From: Luscinia megarhynchos
Lineage: Eukaryota > Chordata > Aves > Passeriformes > Turdidae
Length of the DNA stretch: 64,000 nt
Direction of reading: 5' to 3'
Assembly (NCBI GenBank): GCA_034336665.1
Contig: CM067592.1
Coordinates: forward strand, 37,265,889-37,329,888
Made by a program: the position numbers and the translations under genes. Of this stretch, positions 49,240 through 60,841 are shown piece by piece. Position 1 is the first letter of the stretch. Every line of letters begins with the position of its first letter. The notes under the pieces are model-generated. The model saw nothing but the letters and a program-made list of their open reading frames with translations, had not been told where the DNA came from and made no database searches.

Positions 49240-52200
49240 GTGAAATATGTTTTTCAAGCTAAATAAATTTCTATACTTTTATAATTAGAAATCAAGCTTA
49301 GTAAATACATGATTTGTGAAAGAATGAAGTTTTTAACCTTAAAAGCACTTCTGTGTCTCTCTGTAATCTCTGTGCCATTCTGTGGAAAAGTTACCTGCTC
49401 AAGGCCTCAGGATAACTTCAAAAGTATTCAAAGTATCTGTATTTCTTTTGTATTCTATCTATATTTCACTGTGTTTCTTACTTTTTTCCCCCCTCTGTGT
49501 TTCCAAACCTAGATTTAACTTTTTTATAAGTTGGCTTTATTTTAATCACAGTGTACTTGAGTTTTGTAGATGAAGTACCTTATCAGGCTCTCAACGACTT
49601 CAGGCCTTGGTAGATAATTATCTTTCAGTTTTAGTTCTCCAGTCCGAATGTAGTTCAGCATGTGATTAGAGGCAGCCATTGTGTCATATCATGGAATGTG
49701 TGGAATAGCTGAAGATTATCAGGTCAGTGCCCTGAAAATCTCATCTCTGTGAAGGTTTTTTGCATTCATAAAACATACTTTTTTCAACAGTAAGCAAACA
49801 AACATTTCTTCTGTGTTGGTTATACACTATTACCTAAACTTCCTTTTGCACAGAGAAGGAAGTTTCTGAGGCTTGTATAAGTTCTACATATAATGAAGCA
49901 TGTCTTGTTCTTGTGGGTTTTGCTATGATCTGTCAAAGTGGGTTAGTATATTCTAGTGTGAGTGGTTCTGATAAGAAGTAACATGTAAGAGAAGGTTAGA
50001 TGTAATCTTTGGAAAAATATCTCCTATTCCTCTTTAAATAGGCAGATTTATTCTTGAGCAGAAAAAAAAAATGAGAAAGTCTCCTTGATTTGAGAATCCA
50101 TCCATTTTCTTGAAATTGTCTGATGATATTTGGCCATATATGAGGCCTCTTTCAAGGCTTGTCTCTGCTGCTGAAATATGGAAAACTGCCACAATGAGCT
50201 GCTCAGTTCCCTTGGAGAGCATTCAAAGGAGAATATAGTAATCCCTGAGATTTTCCTGTCTCAGCATCAATAAAGCTAGGACACTCTTACCGTCAGACTA
50301 GGAAAACAACTTTTCCATCAGCGTTTAACTAGTTTAATGAGACTCCCATTGTCTTGCTTACATACAGCTGGAAATTAAGAACCAGCAAGCTGTTTGGAAT
50401 TGTAAACATTTACAAAACTAATACAGAGGCAAAAAGGGAAAGGAGTAATATTCTGAGAAATGTTTTTAAATCCAAATAAACCCAAGATTTAAGTGCTAAT
50501 CTGAAGCCTTGAATAAATTCTTAATGAATTTAGGAATACAAATTCATGAGTGTAATTAATAGGACTATTAAGAGTTAAAAAGTCTGAAATGTTTTGTTGT
50601 TTTAAATAACCTGTCCACATAGATCTTGTTGTTTGTCAATTCTGGAAGGTATATTAAATATATCCAACTTAAAATTTTGTCTTTTCACACCAGAAAGCCT
50701 TTCAGGGTAGCTTCAATTTAATTAAGTTTGCCAAGTTGTTGACATACAGTATGCTATTGTTGTGCAATATTTATGTGCAATATTGCTGTGCATACTTATA
50801 AAATCATACATAACTGGCAGAATAAAACAAATTTTTTAAAAATGCAATTTATTGGAAAGAATTAGCATTTTGGTAAGCAGTTGTGAATAAATTTGTTCTG
50901 AATAGAATTACGAGTTAGCTGAAAAATTTTTTCCTTTGAAACTCACATTTTAAACCAGTGTACAGGCAGACAGCAGGAGAACAGCAAGCAAAGTTGATTC
51001 CTTCAAGCATTTAGAGATCGGCATTCTGCTTCACTGACACATATTTCTACATGTACAGATGCAGTAATCAGTGCATACCTGGGCTAAGTGTACTCTCATA
51101 TGCTGATTCCTCCTTCAACACTTGTATTTGCAGGTTTTGGCAAGAGTGTGTTTCCTCCCATATGTGCCATTTTTGCATTCTGCCTCCTACAAAACTGTGT
51201 TTGATCCTGTAATCTGCAATAGAGGGAGGCCACGTTTGTTTGAAAATAGTGACAGAATACAAATAGAAATGGTAACTATTTGAGTATGACCAATACTGCT
51301 TGAAATACCTTGCATTCTTTATGGACACTTAGAGAAGTTGATCAGAAAAATGCAATTAATAATGCCCTTTGGGAGAAAGCTTGACAGCGAGCACTACATA
51401 TGTGTGTAATGTGGGCCATTTAAACATTAGATTTATTTTTCTACACTTGTCAGTTTTACTTTCCTTCAGCACATTACTATAACACATAGAAGCTGTAAAT
51501 GTATTTAGTCACAAACACCTTTCTATTTGTTCAATTCATATTCAAGAAGTAGATATTCACCCATTAAGTGTGAAATAGGCTTGCTTTTTGTGTGGTTACT
51601 TCACTACTATGTAATCCTTGATCTTGTTTTGATGTCTGCACTGTGAGTGAGGAGTATAGTGGTACTGAGGAAAAGGAGAGTGCTGGAAGAACCACTGCTC
51701 CTGCGATGCAGTTAGCAGCAGCAACAGTTGCCGTTGTTTGTGCTCCTCACTTTCCACAAGGCAAAACAAAATAGTGCGGTACTTGTGTTGATTGATCTCC
51801 AGCATGTATCAGGGTCTACAGCAGGGTGATTGAGAGCTTGTCATGCACTACTCATCCCTCTGAGCCAGTGCCGAACTAACGCTCTGGCATGAATGTGAGG
51901 GAGCTCTGTGGGGAGTTCTGGTTTTCAGACAAGACCAAAAAATCATTACAAGTTAAAAAGAGTTTCAGAAAGCTGGAGGATTCTTAATCCTGGTGCTCCA
52001 GCCAAAGAGTAGTTTTTGCATAGCTACTTATGTAGCTGCTTGTTTATATATTAGCACTAGCTCTTACCTTATATATCTATTGCTGTGTAGGGCTATCTCT
52101 CCTTTTCCATAGAGGTAGTTGAACTTTTTGGGTTTCAGTAAATAGCAAACATCAGCTATATTTTGTGGTGTTTGTGTTAGTGCAAACTATTTGACAAAAA

Positions 52201-55200
52201 ATACACTGGTAAGTAAAAATGTTCATAATGTTCTTGCATCTGGGATTAACAGGTACAGCTTTGGCATTATTTTTCATTTATAATGAACTTTACAGGACTC
52301 AAACAATTTTAATGATTTCAAAGATAGCTGAATGCATTAAAAATTCTAGGAAGCAATTACATAATTCATTATTATTATTTCAAGTAAGAGAAATAAACGG
52401 TCTTTAAATTGTTCTTTTGCACAGTTATAAATAGATTACAATTTCCTGCTCTTGTTAAACATTTGCATGGAAAGTTTTTCACTTTCAGCTCATAGGATAG
52501 GTGATTGTTGCTGCATCAACAGTTATTAGTGCAGTTATGACACAATAGATTTGCTTTGCAGAACTGAAAAAAAAATTCAGAGTTATGGGTAGAGAAAGAA
52601 CAAAATGTTTTGAAAATATTATAATTGCCTAAAAATAATTATATGTGGGAATCAAGTTGTTTTAAGATTACATTAGAAGGACTGGGGTGATTTACTTTTT
52701 ATTTTTCCCATGGACTAACCCCAGCCCAAGCTCTTGTTTTTCCCAATGTGTTTTTGCTTAGTCTGAAGATGTTTTTGTGGTAGGAAATGCTGTGTTTGGT
52801 AAGGAAAGCCACATCCCCATTTCAGCTGCAGTGTTTTCTGTTGTCCTAGAGATGGAGCTGTCTCCAAGGTTGACACTGAAAAGCACAGCGTAGCCAGCGG
52901 ATGGGGAGAGCAGCGAAAAGGAGTTGAGTGAAACTTGTGATCCCAATTTATGTGCTGGGATAGACCATAGGATACAGATGGAGGAAAACAAATCAGAGCC
53001 CACTGACGTGAAGACAGTGAAAGGAAGGAAGTGAAGTTATGGGAGAGGTCATCCTGGGAGACAATCTTACCAGTAGTGAGAGAAGACTCAAGGTCAATGA
53101 GTTAATTAAGCTGTCTTTGAAACATTCCTTCATGGTTCTCTCCAGAGAGAACTTCTGCCAGCAAGAAGAGCTTTTCAGTCACTGATAAGCAAACACTATT
53201 TTCCAGCCTGAAGGATTCTATGCTTCTATAGAGAGAACTCACTTGCCATGCCCGTGCGTGTGATTTCAGTCAACAAAATGTAGGATAAATAAATAGGTAT
53301 TCTATATAGTTCTCGAGTATGAATGCAGAAGGCATCAAAAACCAGTGCAGGAAATGGACTGAGCCCTAGGTGGATATGCAGATACTACAAAACTTGGATC
53401 TTGCTCTGGGATGATCCACAGTTCACATGATTTCTAAAAGCCATGCAAAGTAAAAGGGGCTTTGGTACCTTCACTCTTTTTGCATCAGGTCAGCTCTAAA
53501 TAGCATGTGTTCATTGCTAATTTGTATAATTTCTGAATGCAGTACATGCTGTTCTTCTCTCTGGACTGCTAATCTGATTGCCATTCCTTTTAGACATTGT
53601 ATTCAAGCTGTTTGTGGAGTGTTTTTTAGAAAAAAACTCTCTTGCTTGCTGTAGCCTGTCTTACTGAACTTGTTCTTCACTGTAACCCTCTCTGATCTCT
53701 GTTTGCCTAGTACAGGCCAACACTCTTTCCTTTTAGACAATCTCACAGCTGTGAGAGCTTTCTCCTTAATACCTTGTGCCATTTGGAACGGTTTTCTCTA
53801 ACTGCTTTTTGACTTCCATGGTTTTTTCAGAATATAGTTGAAAACATGACAGTTTTTTGATTACAGTTTTCTCTGTTATTTAATTTTTAAGAATTTACAA
53901 TTGACATAACTAAATGGAGCATTTTGTAATGCTTTATAGCATTTAGATGCAACACTAAGTGCAGAACCTCTCAGGCTTGTCCAGCATGTATGTAAGTTAA
54001 TGGCAAAGTTGTTACTAACTACAGTGTGTGCAGTCTTGGGCCTCTCGCACAGTCTGTCAATGAAAATCTGGACATCAGCAATTTGGTATTCTGAAATAAT
54101 ATATTGTTGCTGCCCCAGATGACCTTTTTCTCTCAAGGTGGCATTTGCTCGTCTTGGCTTATTTGTAGTTTTGTTAAGTTAATAATAATATTTTTTTTAA
54201 AAAAGGCAGAGTAAAATTTGGCAAAGCTATCCTCCTTATTCTTAATATGTTTGGAGCAAATAAGTCCATTCTGCTTACATACTGACAGGAGGTTAGAAAA
54301 ATTACAGGAAAATATGTTCACCTGACAATACTGACAAAAGGTTTTTGATGGTGGATGTTGCCTAAAGTGGAATGGTACAAAGGAGTACAAGTGGTTTCTA
54401 GTGCATATAAGAGGCAAAACCTTTATCTGCCTCTCAGAAGACTTCACAAATGGTATTGTTTTTTCATACTAAATGAAGGTGGAAAACTTGTTGTGGCTAA
54501 ACAAAAGATTTTTTTCTTTGTCCTTCCTTTGGACAGCCTGACCTTCTTTGGCCATTAAGGTCAGAAATCAAGTGATGCTTTGCAGCAGTTGTCTATTTCC
54601 TTTCCTTGTGCCTTGTGGTCTCCACTTATCTGTGGGCTTTTTTCTTTTTTTTTCTCTTTTGGTAGTGTTCCATAGCCCTAGTCAGAGTACTTTTGCGAAA
54701 AAACAAGTACTAAGGTTCTCTCAAAATAACTGAAGTTTGTATGTTTCCACCGTTGCCCTAGCTACAGTCATCTGCACATGATTCATCAGATTGTAACTCA
54801 TGCTAGGCTCGTCTCAAAAGAATTAATCTATTAGTATGGTGTAGTAACTGTATTATGACCATAAATGAATAAGTTGATGTGATTCTTAAAATATATCTTT
54901 TTTAAAGGGGCAAACAGAAAAAATCTAAGCAACATTTTTATTAATGAAAAGTATTTTGTTCTAAACATCCTCCACTTCATAAAAATGTGTTTGTACATAC
55001 AGTAATCCTAAACCATACTCCTTGTCTCCCCACATTGTGTTCCCATAATGATAAAACTTAGCAGATTTTTACCTCCTAATAGATTCTCATCTTGTTTTAG
55101 CACCTTCGTGACCAAATTGCTGACTTAGATAGTATTTCATCTGCGTCTAAGCTTTGATTTCGTACTGCCTGGTTGACATACTATGTATCTCAAATAGCTG

Positions 55201-55735
55201 GGTCTAATTCACAAGTGTTACTGTTATTTGTTAAAACTTGCTATCAGTTTGTTATCAGTATCTGGTACTACCCAGAACACAAAGGAAAGGTTTTGGGTTG
55301 TGTGAGATAATACAAACAAGACAAATCATAAGATAGTATATACTACATTGAAAGAGTTTAATTTTAATATTGCATATATATGTGTATGTATTTAAAGCTG
55401 TTACTAGATTTCATGTCTGATGTAATTCTTGGGCAGTAACAGTACAATCATGTTAAATTGCATTACCAACATCCAATTTATGTATGATTTATTTACAGGT
55501 AAAGACATCAGCAGTTAGAGCAAAGTTGCAGGTGTAAGTAAGCAGTGCTTAGAACACAGAATCCATGGTGGTTGCATACAACTGTTAATAAATGTCTCAA
55601 GGCAATTATTTTTATTCTCTCCACGAAAGTACCAAGATGTTAGGTGGGAGGTTTGGCCCAAAGTCTCAAGTACATGAAAATGTCAAGTACCTAACATGCT
55701 GTAATGAGTCTGTACAAATGTTCTTTTGTTTACAG
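49240..55735 (+). other. AOPEP: AOPEP intron 3
   Basis: This intron of 6.5 kb runs from GTGAAA to TTTACAG. It is AT-rich with a pyrimidine-rich patch near 49440-49520. A GC-richer part near 52740-53040 could not be assigned. No gene, exon or mobile element with clear ends was recognised. Confidence 0.75.
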
Positions 55736-55898
55736 GTATCTTGAGCTGGTACTACTATGTGTCTATGCCAATGCCAGCATCTACGTTCACTATTGCTGTG
55801 GGGTGCTGGCAGGAAGTTAAACAGCAGTCCTTCAAGCAAATAGCTGCTATTGAAACAAACACTGTGTGTTCCTTGCCATCATCTCAAACTGATTTCAG
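55736..55898 (+). CDS. AOPEP: AOPEP coding exon (SWYYYVSMPMPASTF)
   Basis: This 163-nt exon completes codon 325 (Gly, G|GT) and runs to residue 378 plus two bases, from ILSWYYYVSMPMPASTF to SSQTDFR. It has a TTTGTTTACAG acceptor and TTTCAG|GTTGGT donor. SWYYYV(S/T)MPMPASTFTIAVGCW is nearly identical to human AOPEP and is the last beta strands of the N-terminal domain before the catalytic domain. The following part (QEVKQQSFKQIAAIETN) is a variable surface region. Splice phase agrees on both sides. Confidence 0.95.
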
Positions 55899-56589
55899 GT
55901 TGGTGTTTGTAATATTATTGAAAAAATAGATATATGGGTAGCATTTCCATTTACTCTGTGGAATGTGAAAATGAGTCATATTAGCACAGGAATCAAAATA
56001 GAACTTGTTTAATCTGAACAGAAAAATCTTGACAGGAAAATAATTCCAAAGGAATTATTTCATGGGAGTGGTTCTTTTTATGTGAAAACAAGCTTCTTAG
56101 TGAGCAATAGGGTTTGTAAATTCACTGTCTGCTAGATTTGTATCCTATATCCTTAACTGCTGCAGCAAGGCTAGGTGCTGTCTTGCTTCTTAAAATACTT
56201 GATTCTTTTCTAGATCCCTGGTGACTCATACTACAGTATTGCCTACTTACTTGTTTGTTCTGCTCCAATCTCATTGCACAAATCTAGTCCAGTGGTCCCA
56301 TAAAATAGAGTTGGACCAATGGTTCTTAGCTGTTTTTGACCAAACTAGTAGAAATGCAATTATTTTAGATCATCCATTCTTCCTTGCAATCTTGTCAAAA
56401 CTCATTCAGTTTGAATTGTTACAGAGTGGTGGATGAGCAAAACAATATGTGTCTGAAAGTAAAATTTGAAGATAGAAAACAAGTTTCTGGAAAAATACCA
56501 TTTGTTTTCATATGTATTCATCTTAGCAGAAGTCTCAGACATGGGGCTTGATCTCCTCATACATTACTCTCAGATTTTGAAATTCATAT

Positions 56590-56943
56590 CATAGCATCAC
56601 AGAACAACCCAGGCTGTAATGGACCTTAAAAGATCATCTAGTCCATACTTTCAGTGGAGGGAGTTTAAATGAAGATATCAAACACCCATTGTCCCTTGTC
56701 TTGGCCATGTGGCTCCTTGTGAAGAGAGCGACTCTGTGCTCTTTGCAGATGCCCTTCAAGTACTGAAATACTGCAATGAAGTTCTCTTTCCCCTTCTCTG
56801 AAAAGGCCTAGCTCATTCTGTCTTTCCTCACAGGGGAGGTTCTGCAGCCCTCTGTTCATTTTTGTGGCCTTTCTTTAGACCCTCTTGTGTCTTCCTTGAA
56901 CTGAGGCCCGGGATGCTGCCTGACAAGCTCTGCTCAGAGTGTG
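56590..56943 (-). mobile_element. CR1 LINE, 3' part (left of the minisatellite)
   Basis: This begins ATCACAGAACAACCCAGGC and AAAAGATCATCTAGTCC, the reverse complement of a CR1 3' end. It goes on to AGGTTCTGCAGCCCTCTG and TTTGTGGCCTTTCTTTAGAC, blocks of the CR1 3' untranslated region. It is in minus orientation, antisense to AOPEP, and continues in the same order on the far side of the minisatellite. Confidence 0.85.
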
Positions 56944-57862
56944 GTGATGCCTCTGTCCCTGTGCCAGCAGTGTCCCTGCAGCTGCAGCCAGGATCCATCT
57001 GCCTCTGTCCCTGTGCCAGCAGTGTCCCTGCAGCTGCAGCCCAGGATCCATCTGCCTCTGTTCTGTTCCTCTGCCAGCAGTGTCCCTGCAGCTGCAGCCC
57101 AGGATCCATCTGCCTCTGTCCCTGTGCCAGCAGTGTCCCTGCAGCTGCAGCCCAGGATCCATCTGCTTCTGTCCCTCTGCCAGCAGTGTCCCTGCAGCTG
57201 CAGCCCAGGATCCATCTGCCTCTGTCCCTGTGCCAGCAGTGTCCCTGCAGCTGCAGCCCAGGATCCATCTGCCTCTGTCCCTGTGCCAGCAGTGTCCCTG
57301 CAGCTGCAGCCCAGGATCCATCTGCCTCTGTCCCTGTGCCAGCAGTGTCCCTGCAGCTGCAGCCCAGGATCCCATCTGCTTCTGTCCCTGTGCCAGCAGT
57401 GTCCCTGCAGCTGCAGCCCAGGATCCATCTGCCTCTGTCCCTGTGCCAGCAGTGTCCCTGCAGCTGCAGCCCAGGATCCATCTGCCTCTGTCCCTGTGCC
57501 AGCAGTGTCCCTGCAGCTGCAGCCCAGGATCCATCTGCCTCTGTCCCTGTGCCAGCAGTGTCCCTGCAGCTGCAGCCCAGGATCCATCTGCCTCTGTCCC
57601 TGTGCCAGCAGTGTCCCTGCAGCTGCAGCCTAGGATCCATCTGCCTCTGTCCCTGTGCCAGCAGTGTCCCCTGCAGCTGCAGCCCAGGATCCCATCTGCT
57701 TCTGTCCCTGTGCCAGCAGTGTCCCTGCAGCTGCAGCCCGGGATCCATCTGCCTCTGTCCCTGTGCCAGCAGTGTCCCTGCAGCTGCAGCCCAGGATCCA
57801 TCTGCCTCTGTCCCTGTGCCAGCAGTGTCCCTGCAGCTGCAGCCCAGGATCCTTCTGCCCTT
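56944..57862. repeat. 53-bp minisatellite, about 17 copies
   Basis: The unit reads CCAGCAGTGTCCCTGCAGCT, then GCAGCCCAGGATCCATCTGC, then CTCTGTCCCTGTG, 53 bp in all. Unit starts can be followed at 56964, 57016, 57074, 57127, 57180, 57233 and onward with spacing of 53 bp apart from small indels (52, 54 and 58 bp). Copies are nearly identical, so the array is young or homogenised. As 53 is not a multiple of 3 and the unit has no stop on either strand, all six frames stay open for 0.65-1.05 kb. The resulting Cys/Ser/Pro-rich or Gly/Trp/Arg-rich proteins are artefacts. Confidence 0.97.
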
Positions 57863-58380
57863 GTAGCTGAGTGTCACATCAGTGACTCGTGTTCAAGTGA
57901 GTGTCCCCTGAACTTCTTGTCCCTTTCAGCAAGGCTGCTCCCCAGACACACAGGTCACAGCCTGTGCTGGCCCTTTGGTGATGTGCCCCCCGGAGCACCT
58001 GTCTCTGCTGCACCTCACACTGTTCTTGACACCCCCACCCTTTCAGCCTGTCCAGGTCTCTGAGATGGCTCTCCTTTCTGATGTGTCTACCTTAACAGCT
58101 TTCAAACCCATCATCCAGAATGTTTGTGAAGATGTTGAACAGTGTGGGGCCCAACACAATTCCTGGGGTACTCCACTTGTGACAGGCTGCTAGCCTTAGT
58201 GAAAACCACTGACCACTGCTCTCTGAGTGTGGCCTGTACATCAGTTTTCTACCCATCTTGCAGACCACCTGTCCAGTTTGTATGTTGCTAGTTTGTCCAG
58301 GAGAAGGCTGTGGGAAACTGTGGTCAGTGTTTTGCAAAAGTCTGAGCAAACAACGTCCACTACTCTCCCCACATCAACAG
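57863..58380 (-). mobile_element. CR1 LINE, reverse-transcriptase part (right of the minisatellite)
   Basis: This is the continuation of the CR1 copy in minus orientation. On the minus strand at 58092-58200 a decayed frame contains GPTLFNIF and D-E/D-G-like residues, matching the GxxLFNIFINDL part of the CR1 reverse transcriptase. Stops and frameshifts show that it is dead. The high-coordinate end is 5'-truncated at about 58380. Confidence 0.82.
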
Positions 58381-60592
58381 GAACTGTTATTTTACTGTAG
58401 AAGATGATTCAGATTATAAGTATTTGTGTAACATTTTTCTGTTACTCAGTTGAAACTTTGCTGAAAAAATACTCTTCTTTTTGACAGCTGTTTTGGATAA
58501 TAGTTTGTTAGCATTAAGACAGTGAAACTACTGAAACCTTACAACTTGAGGACTTAATATGATTTTTTTTTTGTTGGAATTTAAAATTGAATTATTCTAA
58601 TGGTTTGCAGCTTGGCTGATTTTGGTTAAAAATGCTAATTTATCTTGAGTATAGAAATTTTCATATTTTATATAGGATCAATATGAAATGCCTGTTCTAA
58701 TTTTAAAGGGCTTAAAATTTTCATGAGCTTCTGGAAATTGCTTTGTGTTTATTTCTTTGCTACTTACATGTTTATAATACAAACTCTGCAAAAATAAACT
58801 GTAGATGTATTCCTCTCAAAAGTATAGTGCATTTCGTGATAGGAATTTATTGATTTTGGTGCAAAAGATTAATCTGGCTCAGTGTTGACAGAGCAAATGA
58901 AAGTTTCTGGGTGTTTTTGTAAAGTTTCTGAGAAGAGGGAAATATTTTTTTCATTTTTTTGTAGCAAAATTAAGTGGAAGTTTTAATCAGTGTGATGGTC
59001 ATAGTTATGAGTTTATCTATGTGATGGTTATTGGATGAGTTAATTGACACATAGTGTGATATATTTGCAGAAGTTAGTGTCAGTGGAAGAAACAGAATGA
59101 ATGTGTCTTGGGAAAAAAAATGACTAAAAAAATCCAAAAATCCTTTGCAAATGTGGTGTTTATTGTACATAGACAAAAGGAGACCCTAGGTGTGTACCAA
59201 CTAATTGTTTTCCAACTAATTGGGACATAAAAATCTGTGTCCTTAAAAATGTGCTCTTACAGTTATATCCAGTTAATCTTTATTTGGGAGTTAGCACAGC
59301 AGATATTGTTGCTTATTTTAGTCAGTGAGACCAGGTAACCAAACCAACATTACTTACAACAATTACATTATTTGTATCCAGGTGCCTGTGAGTTTGACCT
59401 AAGGAGGCTGGATCAAAGTAAATGTTAAATGGAGCTATGATGTTTGTAAGTTTTTGTCTCCTTATGGTTGTTAAGAAATTGGCAATTTTTATAAGAGATA
59501 TGGTGGTAGCTTTTCATGCTCCTGCCTAATCTCAACTCTGACAATAAAATATAAAGTGACATTGTTTTCGAGCAGAAATATACTAGATTACACCACCCGT
59601 AGAAAAAAAAAATTGGGTAGTGACAGATGTGATTTTTTACATATGTAGTCAATGAAAGGACTTAGAGTCCACTTCTTTGACAGAAAGACTTAAGTAAGGT
59701 GCTAAAGTGTTAATACTTCAGCAAAATCGCATCCCTTTCTACATGTCATAATTTTGTTTTCTGTGTCAGCATGATCTTCCAGGCATAAGTGCTTTGGGCA
59801 ATGCTAGGTGCTTTGATTATTTAAGCTGAAGTTTCAAACAAGGAGAGGCTGTGCCCTGTAGAAAACATAGGCTAACAGGTGAAGACATGAAGCTGATTTC
59901 TGTTTAGATAAGAATCTATTTGGGCAGATAACTTACTGTGAAGGTATAGGACTCAGTTTTTAGAAAGGATTTGATTTACCCCTCCTTTCATCCATCTGGA
60001 GCTCTAAATATCCCATAAAAGTACTATAAAGTAAGGTTGTCCTTATGTGGTATTATTAAATGTCTAGCATGATAAGCCTGAATTGACATCTACTGGGATT
60101 TTTTACTTAATAACAATAATAAAAAAATTTCGTTGAAATTTCTGGAGAATTTTAGTAACAACAACAGCAAAAAAGTCCTTCCTAGAATTAGATTGTAATT
60201 GCACCTAAAATACTTACGTTAATGTTATGTTAATATGTATAGAATTTTATTTTCATAACCAAGTTTGAATAGGAATTTTCTGAGTAAATATTTTTGTATT
60301 CTTATTAGTTCTCTTTACATATATTTTAAGCACTTATTCTTTTGATGCATATCTGTTATAAAAACAAGGTGTGACTAGTCTCTCTCTTTAGTTGTAAGTT
60401 CTACTTAGACAAGGTAGTGAGTGTTTCAAAGTGCTGCATGTGTGAACAGGGTGAGAATGCAAGTGAGCTGGTTCTATGGAAATTAATTCTGTCATTCTGA
60501 TATTTAGAGAGTATCCTTGTCTTAGCAGAGTCAGTTGTGCACATTGCTGGTATCACAATTAAGTATTGTTTTCTTTTGTTTTGTATTGTCAG

Positions 60593-60841
60593 ATGGCATG
60601 AAGGAGTCTGTGGTCATGTGGAATATCCCTGCCGTTTCCAAAATCCTGCTGCCAGGTTGCAGGCAGTCATTCCTTATCGAGTCTTTGCTCCCTGGTGCCT
60701 TATGGAAAGCTGTGAAGAATATTTGCTTCAGCTAATTCCTCAGTGCCTATCAGCTGCTTATGCCACACTGGGTACCCACCCCTTTTCCAGGCTTGATGTT
60801 CTGATAGTTCCTTCCAACTTTTCCAGCCTGGGAATGGCTAG
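60593..60841 (+). CDS. AOPEP: AOPEP coding exon (EYPCRFQN ... SLGMA)
   Basis: This 249-nt exon completes codon 379 (Arg, AG|A) and runs to residue 461 plus two bases, from WHEGVCGHVEYPCRFQN to VPSNFSSLGMA. The acceptor is GTATTGTCAG and the donor GCTAG|GTAAAG. HPFSRLDVLIVPSNF matches human AOPEP HPFSRLDVLIVPANF and is the strand leading to the substrate-binding GXMEN-like loop of M1 peptidases. In AOPEP that loop reads GMASPH, so the exon break falls within it. The catalytic HEXXH (HEIAHAWFG in human) must be in the next exons, outside the window. The variable stretch (PAARLQAVIPYRVFAPWCL) differs from mammals but keeps length. Confidence 0.95.

Larger units (their letters stand above)
55899..60592 (+). 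other. AOPEP: AOPEP intron 4
   Basis: This intron of 4.7 kb holds a CR1 copy split by, or expanded into, a 53-bp minisatellite (56590-58380). The remainder is AT-rich without recognisable genes. The exons on either side join in phase, so no coding exon is missing. Confidence 0.8.

Noticed and set aside
56828..58063. Several long ORFs on both strands (up to 349 aa) with Cys/Ser/Pro-rich or Gly/Trp/Arg-rich repeats
   Set aside because: All six frames are open because the underlying 53-bp minisatellite has no stop and is not a multiple of 3. The frames run into CR1 sequence at both ends.
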